From Bacillota bacterium (GTDB taxonomy: Bacteria; Bacillota; DTU030; DUMP01), in the NCBI GenBank assembly GCA_012735455.1, contig JAAYHG010000030.1, positions 1 through 8,741 on the forward strand: 8,741 nt of DNA. The letters are read 5' to 3'. This document shows, piece after piece, positions 5,524 through 8,741 of this stretch. Below the pieces are notes generated by a model. It worked only from the letters and a program-made list of their open reading frames with translations, was not told where the DNA came from and ran no database searches. Both the position numbers and the translations under genes were made by a program. Each line of letters begins with the position of its first letter. The stretch's first letter is position 1.

Positions 5524-6858
5524 TTACCTCTCGGTGAACCGCCGCTGCAAGAGGGCTTCAATTTTCCCTTCCTCTGTTAGGCTGGTGATGCCGCGGAAAC
5601 CCAGGTCCTCCAGTACAGCGAACACCTGGCGGTTTTCCACTGGGGAAAGGTAGGGGGAGCGGACGGCATAGTGTTTTACCCGTTCCGCGCCTTCCGCAGC
5701 TGGAATAAGGGCTGCTGGTCCACCCACACAACCACCCTCACAGCCCATGCCTTCAAGGAAATTGGCTTCAACCTTACCCCCGGCACACTCAGCCAGCATC
5801 TGCTGGCATGCGGCCACCCCATCCGCCTGCAGGGCGTGCATCTTTATCTCTCGCTGTCGGTTGATCCGCTCCAGCGCGGCGGCGATGGCAGAGGTAACAC
5901 CGCCTGTATGAGCATAGCTTCGCCCACCCCAAGAGGCCTGAGGCTTGTCGTAATCAGGCAAATTCTCAGGCTTCAGCCCCATGCCAGTGAAGATCATGTT
6001 AACTTCCCTAAAGGTGACTACAAGATCGATGGCGCCAAAAACATCGGTATCCACGGCCTCAGTTTTCTTGGCCAGGCAGGGCCCAACAAACACCACCTTG
6101 GCCTTTGGCGCCCAGGCCTTAAGTACCCGTCCAGCGCCTATCATTGGGGAAACCGAGGGTGACATCCTGTCCACCAGGGCAGGGAACTTCTTCTGGATCA
6201 GCTTGACCCAAATGGGACAACAGCAGGACGTAATCATATAGTCTTCTTCCAACTTGACACGGGCATCAAACTCTATGGCCTCGCGAATGGAAAGCATGTC
6301 GGCAAAGAGGGCTACTTCCACCATGTCTGTGAAGCCGATCGCTTTTAGGGCCGAACGCACCTTGCCCGGTGTCATCTCGGGACCAAATTGGCCCACAAAA
6401 GCCGGGGCCACGGCAGCATAAACCGGCCCCTCGGCTTCTTTAAGCAAACGAATGAGAGGCACAATTTGGGGGCGTTCAATTATGGCACCCTTTTCACAGG
6501 CCTCAACGCAGCGTTCGCAGTTGATGCAATCACTGAAGTCGATGTTTGCTTTGCGGCCTGTCTGCTCCAACGCGCCCACTGGACAAACCGCAGCGCACAC
6601 CGCTATTTCAGTTTCGCCGCAGTCACCATCACAAAAGTTTGGAAGGGTAAGAATCATGGGCGTCTCCGGCCGCAAGTCCTTTGCACTGATACCCATTGCG
6701 GCCTGCACTAGGTCATGGATTTTCTGGGCAGTCTTTGCGTTGCCCATGGCGTAACGCTGTTTAAGTTCTTCCTCCACCAGTTCCAAACGATCTTCCCAGG
6801 CAGCCCGGGCCATCTCCTGCAAAATTGCCGCTTGCAACTGTCTGTTCTCGGTTATCAT
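5524..6858 (-). CDS. monomeric ferredoxin-type [FeFe]-hydrogenase-like protein
   Basis: This 444-aa protein has an N-terminal helical segment, a two-cluster ferredoxin region and an H-cluster domain. The first cluster has Cys76, 80, 88 and 92 in the unusual spacing C-x3-C-x7-C-x3-CP. The second is a standard CxxCxxCxxxC (111, 114, 117, 121). H-cluster motifs are P1 TSCCCPIW (210-217), P2 GPCLAKKTEA (Cys261) and P3 E-G-M-G-C-E-G-G-C (Cys373, Cys377). The extra cysteine in P1 and GPC in place of MPC differ from group A enzymes such as CpI. From memory the TSCCCP form is seen in group B (CpIII-like) hydrogenases. It would exchange electrons between H+/H2 and ferredoxin, or act as a sensor. No maturases (HydEFG) or NADH-binding subunits are visible. 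ATG 6858 has only a weak ribosome binding site and overlaps an upstream micro-ORF stop (ATGA). Confidence 0.87.
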   Translation of the reverse strand: MITENRQLQAAILQEMARAAWEDRLELVEEELKQRYAMGNAKTAQKIHDLVQAAMGISAKDLRPETPMILTLPNFCDGDCGETEIAVCAAVCPVGALEQTGRKANIDFSDCINCERCVEACEKGAIIERPQIVPLIRLLKEAEGPVYAAVAPAFVGQFGPEMTPGKVRSALKAIGFTDMVEVALFADMLSIREAIEFDARVKLEEDYMITSCCCPIWVKLIQKKFPALVDRMSPSVSPMIGAGRVLKAWAPKAKVVFVGPCLAKKTEAVDTDVFGAIDLVVTFREVNMIFTGMGLKPENLPDYDKPQASWGGRSYAHTGGVTSAIAAALERINRQREIKMHALQADGVAACQQMLAECAGGKVEANFLEGMGCEGGCVGGPAALIPAAEGAERVKHYAVRSPYLSPVENRQVFAVLEDLGFRGITSLTEEGKIEALLQRRFTER

Positions 6859-6923
6859 GACTGCATCTCGCTTTCTCTTATCTTCACCCGATCACACTGG
6901 CTGCAACATTCTCCTCCTGCCAC
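6855..6923 (-). CDS. Cys-rich micro-ORF overlapping the hydrogenase start
   Basis: A frame from GTG (6923-6921; AGGA 6 nt upstream) to TGA (6857-6855) encodes 22 aa, VAGGECCSQCDRVKIRES plus four more residues, with a CCxxC motif. Its stop overlaps the hydrogenase ATG as ATGA, the usual form for translational coupling, and the hydrogenase has no good ribosome binding site of its own. The frame continues open upstream into IGCLVAGG. It would join the 34-aa membrane peptide if one base were added to the A6 run at 6951-6946. It may therefore be the C-terminal half of one frameshifted gene rather than a separate ORF. Confidence 0.4.
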   Translation of the reverse strand: MAGGECCSQCDRVKIRESEMQS

Positions 6924-6931
6924 CAGACATC

Positions 6932-7036
6932 CTATTTTCGCCTCATTTTTTGCCGCTGCGTAGCATACCACCACCAGGCAAAGCCTCCACTTACCACCAG
7001 AGCAATTGAGAGAAGAAGGTCCTCCCAAACCTCCAT
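6932..7036 (-). CDS. 34-aa single-span membrane peptide, possibly truncated
   Basis: The start is ATG 7036-7034, 6-7 nt after AAGGAGTG, a strong ribosome binding site. The product begins MEVWEDLLLSIALVVSG, continues GFAWWWYA and ends in a basic TQRQKMRRK. It is therefore one transmembrane helix with an acidic N-terminus and positively charged C-terminus (N-out/C-in by the positive-inside rule). It ends at TAG 6934-6932, 74 nt before the hydrogenase. A -1 shift at the A6 run (6951-6946) would replace the last four residues with a longer Cys-rich tail, giving about 60 aa. That layout of a membrane anchor plus Cys-rich tail resembles FeoB-associated Cys-rich membrane proteins. Whether the 34-aa form is complete is open. 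Confidence 0.55.
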   Translation of the reverse strand: MEVWEDLLLSIALVVSGGFAWWWYATQRQKMRRK

Positions 7037-7101
7037 AAAATTCACTCCTTGTTGCAGCACTATGTATCACCCTCCCCCTCAATTCTATCTTGCTCTAACA
7101 C

Positions 7102-7122
7102 ACTTCCTTTACTCACGGAAGT
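7102..7122. repeat. 6-bp inverted repeat upstream of the small membrane protein gene
   Basis: ACTTCC (7102-7107) and GGAAGT (7117-7122) are perfect inverted copies separated by 9 nt, about 66 nt before the ATG at 7036. It could be an operator or a short hairpin. I could not place a convincing -35/-10 pair beside it, so its role is open. Confidence 0.3.
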
Positions 7123-7168
7123 ACGAATGAAATAACTAATCCGCAATACTACCCGGCTAGCCAAGCGT

Positions 7169-7196
7169 AAGGGGCCAGTTGGAGACTGGTCCCCTT
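7169..7196. repeat. GC-rich hairpin, related to the one at 7347-7375
   Basis: The arms AAGGGGCCAGT (7169-7179) and ACTGGTCCCCTT (7185-7196) pair almost perfectly, with one bulged base and a 5-nt loop. The run of T after it on the plus strand is only three long and there is none on the minus strand, so a terminator role is doubtful. Its sequence is clearly similar to the hairpin on the other side of the repeat cluster. Confidence 0.55.
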
Positions 7197-7244
7197 TGCC
7201 TTACCTGATCTTCCATAATCCTCGCTTTACGCGAGCCTAGCAAA

Positions 7245-7331
7245 CCTGCCACAAGAACCGTCCCCGTGGCAGGCCCCGTGGCAGGCCCCACAAGAACCGT
7301 CCCCGTGGCAGGCCACCGGCCCCGTGGCAGG
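7245..7331. repeat. compound GC-rich repeat cluster (REP-like)
   Basis: The 15-mer ACAAGAACCGTCCCC occurs at 7251-7265 and 7290-7304, a period of 39 bp. The octamer GTGGCAGG occurs four times (7266, 7278, 7305, 7324), mostly joined to CCCC. CCTGCCAC (7245-7252) with GTGGCAGG (7266-7273) makes an 8-bp stem around the 13-nt AAGAACCGTCCCC loop. Together these look like an intergenic palindromic element that has partly duplicated in tandem. I recall GGGGACGGTTCT-type motifs in intergenic repeats of Clostridia, but cannot verify that here. There is no transposase in the window. Confidence 0.8.
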
Positions 7332-7346
7332 CCAAAACAAGAAAGC

Positions 7347-7375
7347 AAGGGGGTCAGTTGTAGACCGGCCTCCTT
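7347..7375 (-). terminator. possible terminator downstream of copA
   Basis: On the minus strand, AAGGAGG...GGTC pairs with GAC-CCCCTT in an imperfect stem with bulges, followed by the pyrimidine-rich GCTTTCTTGTTTT. It lies about 55 nt after the copA stop, the right place for a terminator, but the stem is irregular. It is a diverged copy of the hairpin at 7169-7196. Confidence 0.4.
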
Positions 7376-7429
7376 ACTTTAATCTCCTATAAACCCCGCA
7401 AGCTACCTCATGCTGAAATAACCTTGATC

Positions 7430-8741
7430 TTATTCTTTATCTCCGTGCTTATGCTCGTTATGCTCGCCACGATGGGTTCTATCCTTATCCTGCAGTTCCG
7501 GCCGGCGAGCTGGTCCCAGAAGCACTCGTGGCATTGTCGCCTGGCGGCGGTGCTCCTGCCGCTTAAAGTCCCGGTAGGGATCAAATCCCCTGAGACGCAG
7601 AGCATTGGTCACCACTGAAACGGAGCTAAAAGCCATGGCTGCTCCAGCTAGAACTGGCGAGAGGTAGCCTAGTGCGGCGATGGGGATACCCAGGGTATTG
7701 TAAATAAGTGCCCAGAAAAGGTTTTGCTTGATGTTGCGCATGGTGGCACGACTGAGCTTAATGGCCGCCGCAATGCCGCGCAGATCTCCGCGCATAAGGG
7801 TGATGTCTGCCGCCTCCATGGCAACATCGGTACCGGTACCGATGGCAATGCCCAGATCGGCGACGGCTAGGGCGGGCGCATCGTTGATACCATCACCCAC
7901 CATACCCACCACCAGGCCTTGCTGCTTCAGCTTTTCCACCTCACTGGCCTTATCCTCGGGCAAGACCTCAGCCAGCACGTTTTCAGGTCCTATGCCTACC
8001 TGCTGCGCAATAGCTGCCGCCGTGCGCTGGTTGTCACCGGTAATCATCAGGGTCCGTATACCCATGCGTTTAAGTTCCGCTATGGCCTCGGCCGAGTGCT
8101 CCTTGACTGTGTCGGCCACAGCGATTATGCCGGCAGGCTGGTCTGCAAAAGCAGCTAACATCGCCGTCTTGCCTTCATTCTCCAGTTCTTCAATCTGGTC
8201 GCCAAAGGCAGCCAGCGGGATGCTGTTCTTTTCCATCAGCTTGCGGTTACCTACCAAGAGTCTCCGCCCTGCAACAACGCCCACCACACCGTGCCCAGCA
8301 ATGGCTTCAAAGTCCCGGGAATCTTCCCGCGCCAGGCCTCGCTCTTTGGCACATTGGACAATGGCCTGGCCCAGCGGGTGCTCAGAATTCCGTTCAAGTG
8401 AGGCAGCCAAGCGCAGTAGTTCCTGCTCATCAGTAGTATCGGCAATGGGAATCACATCGGTTACCTCAGGCTCGCCCTTGGTGATGGTACCGGTCTTATC
8501 AAGCACGATGACCTGGAGTCGATATGCCTTCTCCAGGTGCTCACCGCCCTTGATGAGGATACCGTTTTCCGCTCCACGGCCAGTACCTACCATGATAGAT
8601 GTGGGCGTTGCAAGGCCCAAGGCACAGGGACAAGCAATTACTAAGACAGCAGTAAAGTTGATTAAGGCGCGCGCCAGATTACCTGTATCTGCCCAGAAAT
8701 ACCAGCCAGCAAAGGCCAATATCGCAATCCCTACCACCGCG
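7430..8741 (-). CDS. copA: copper-exporting P1B-type ATPase, C-terminal part (5' end outside window)
   Basis: The visible 436 or so residues cover the catalytic half of a Cu+ exporter of the cytoplasmic membrane. Numbered from the first valine after the edge codon, the motifs are the metal-site CPC (36-38), phosphorylation site DKTGT (80-84), P1B-specific SEHPLG (118-123), TGDN (233-236) and GDGINDAP (281-288). YN (345-346) and MAFSS (368-372) in the last two helices are the Cu+-specific residues of the P1B-1 subgroup. N-terminal metal-binding domains and early helices lie beyond 8741. The frame is open to the edge, so no start is visible. After the last helix there is a polar tail of about 50 residues ending in a His-rich [15 protein letters not shown], longer than I expect for CopA. 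The tail could bind metal or be a random extension. Substrate is inferred from motifs. Confidence 0.93.
   Translation of the reverse strand, partial: AVVGIAILAFAGWYFWADTGNLARALINFTAVLVIACPCALGLATPTSIMVGTGRGAENGILIKGGEHLEKAYRLQVIVLDKTGTITKGEPEVTDVIPIADTTDEQELLRLAASLERNSEHPLGQAIVQCAKERGLAREDSRDFEAIAGHGVVGVVAGRRLLVGNRKLMEKNSIPLAAFGDQIEELENEGKTAMLAAFADQPAGIIAVADTVKEHSAEAIAELKRMGIRTLMITGDNQRTAAAIAQQVGIGPENVLAEVLPEDKASEVEKLKQQGLVVGMVGDGINDAPALAVADLGIAIGTGTDVAMEAADITLMRGDLRGIAAAIKLSRATMRNIKQNLFWALIYNTLGIPIAALGYLSPVLAGAAMAFSSVSVVTNALRLRGFDPYRDFKRQEHRRQATMPRVLLGPARRPELQDKDRTHRGEHNEHKHGDKE

Noticed and set aside
7245..7331. CRISPR array
   Set aside because: The repeats are only 8-15 bp with nearly identical spacers, and there are no cas genes.
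7157..7348. 63-codon minus-strand frame across the repeat cluster
   Set aside because: Its sequence is the translated repeat (GPATGTVLV blocks), with no ribosome binding site. The frame is open only because of the GC-rich repeats.

Overview
All convincing genes in this window lie on the minus strand, so it reads biologically from high to low coordinates. Gene content and order point to a Gram-positive anaerobe of the Clostridia (Peptococcaceae, Moorella or Thermoanaerobacterales-like). This rests on the ywlC-ywlE-rpiB-ywlG-glyA order known from Bacillus subtilis and its relatives, strong AGGAGG-type ribosome binding sites, frequent GTG and TTG starts, and a stand-alone [FeFe]-hydrogenase-like protein. 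The species cannot be named from the sequence alone.

Region A (8741 to about 7430) is the C-terminal half of a copper-exporting P1B ATPase (copA), cut by the window edge. Region B (about 7429 to 7037) has no gene. It holds a GC-rich repeat cluster with two 39-bp-spaced copies of a 15-mer and four GTGGCAGG octamers, flanked by two related hairpins, plus a 6-bp dyad.

Region C (7036 to 5267) is a small redox unit. It starts with a 34-aa membrane peptide and an overlapping-frame Cys-rich micro-ORF whose stop overlaps the hydrogenase start. Next comes a 444-aa ferredoxin/[FeFe]-hydrogenase-like protein with a TSCCCP motif. It ends with a 42-aa Cys-containing protein that has its own near-consensus promoter and a strong terminator.

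Region D (about 5240 to 1) is the conserved housekeeping cluster: a weak small ORF, a promoter, a YacP-like NYN-domain protein, the TsaC/Sua5 tRNA t6A enzyme, a half-size GDT1/UPF0016 transporter, the YwlE protein-arginine phosphatase, RpiB, YwlG and glyA. The very start of a further gene, probably upp, is at the window edge. In B. subtilis the slot between ywlC and ywlE holds the manganese exporter MntP (YwlD). Here an unrelated family linked to manganese occupies it.

The most notable anomaly is glyA. The reading frame is broken by one missing base, and the codon for the PLP-binding lysine (residue 229) encodes asparagine. Two other places, the membrane/Cys-rich micro-ORF pair and the small ORF upstream of the NYN gene, also look one base short. 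Deletion-type sequence error is therefore a live alternative to gene decay. The large genes outside glyA have intact frames.
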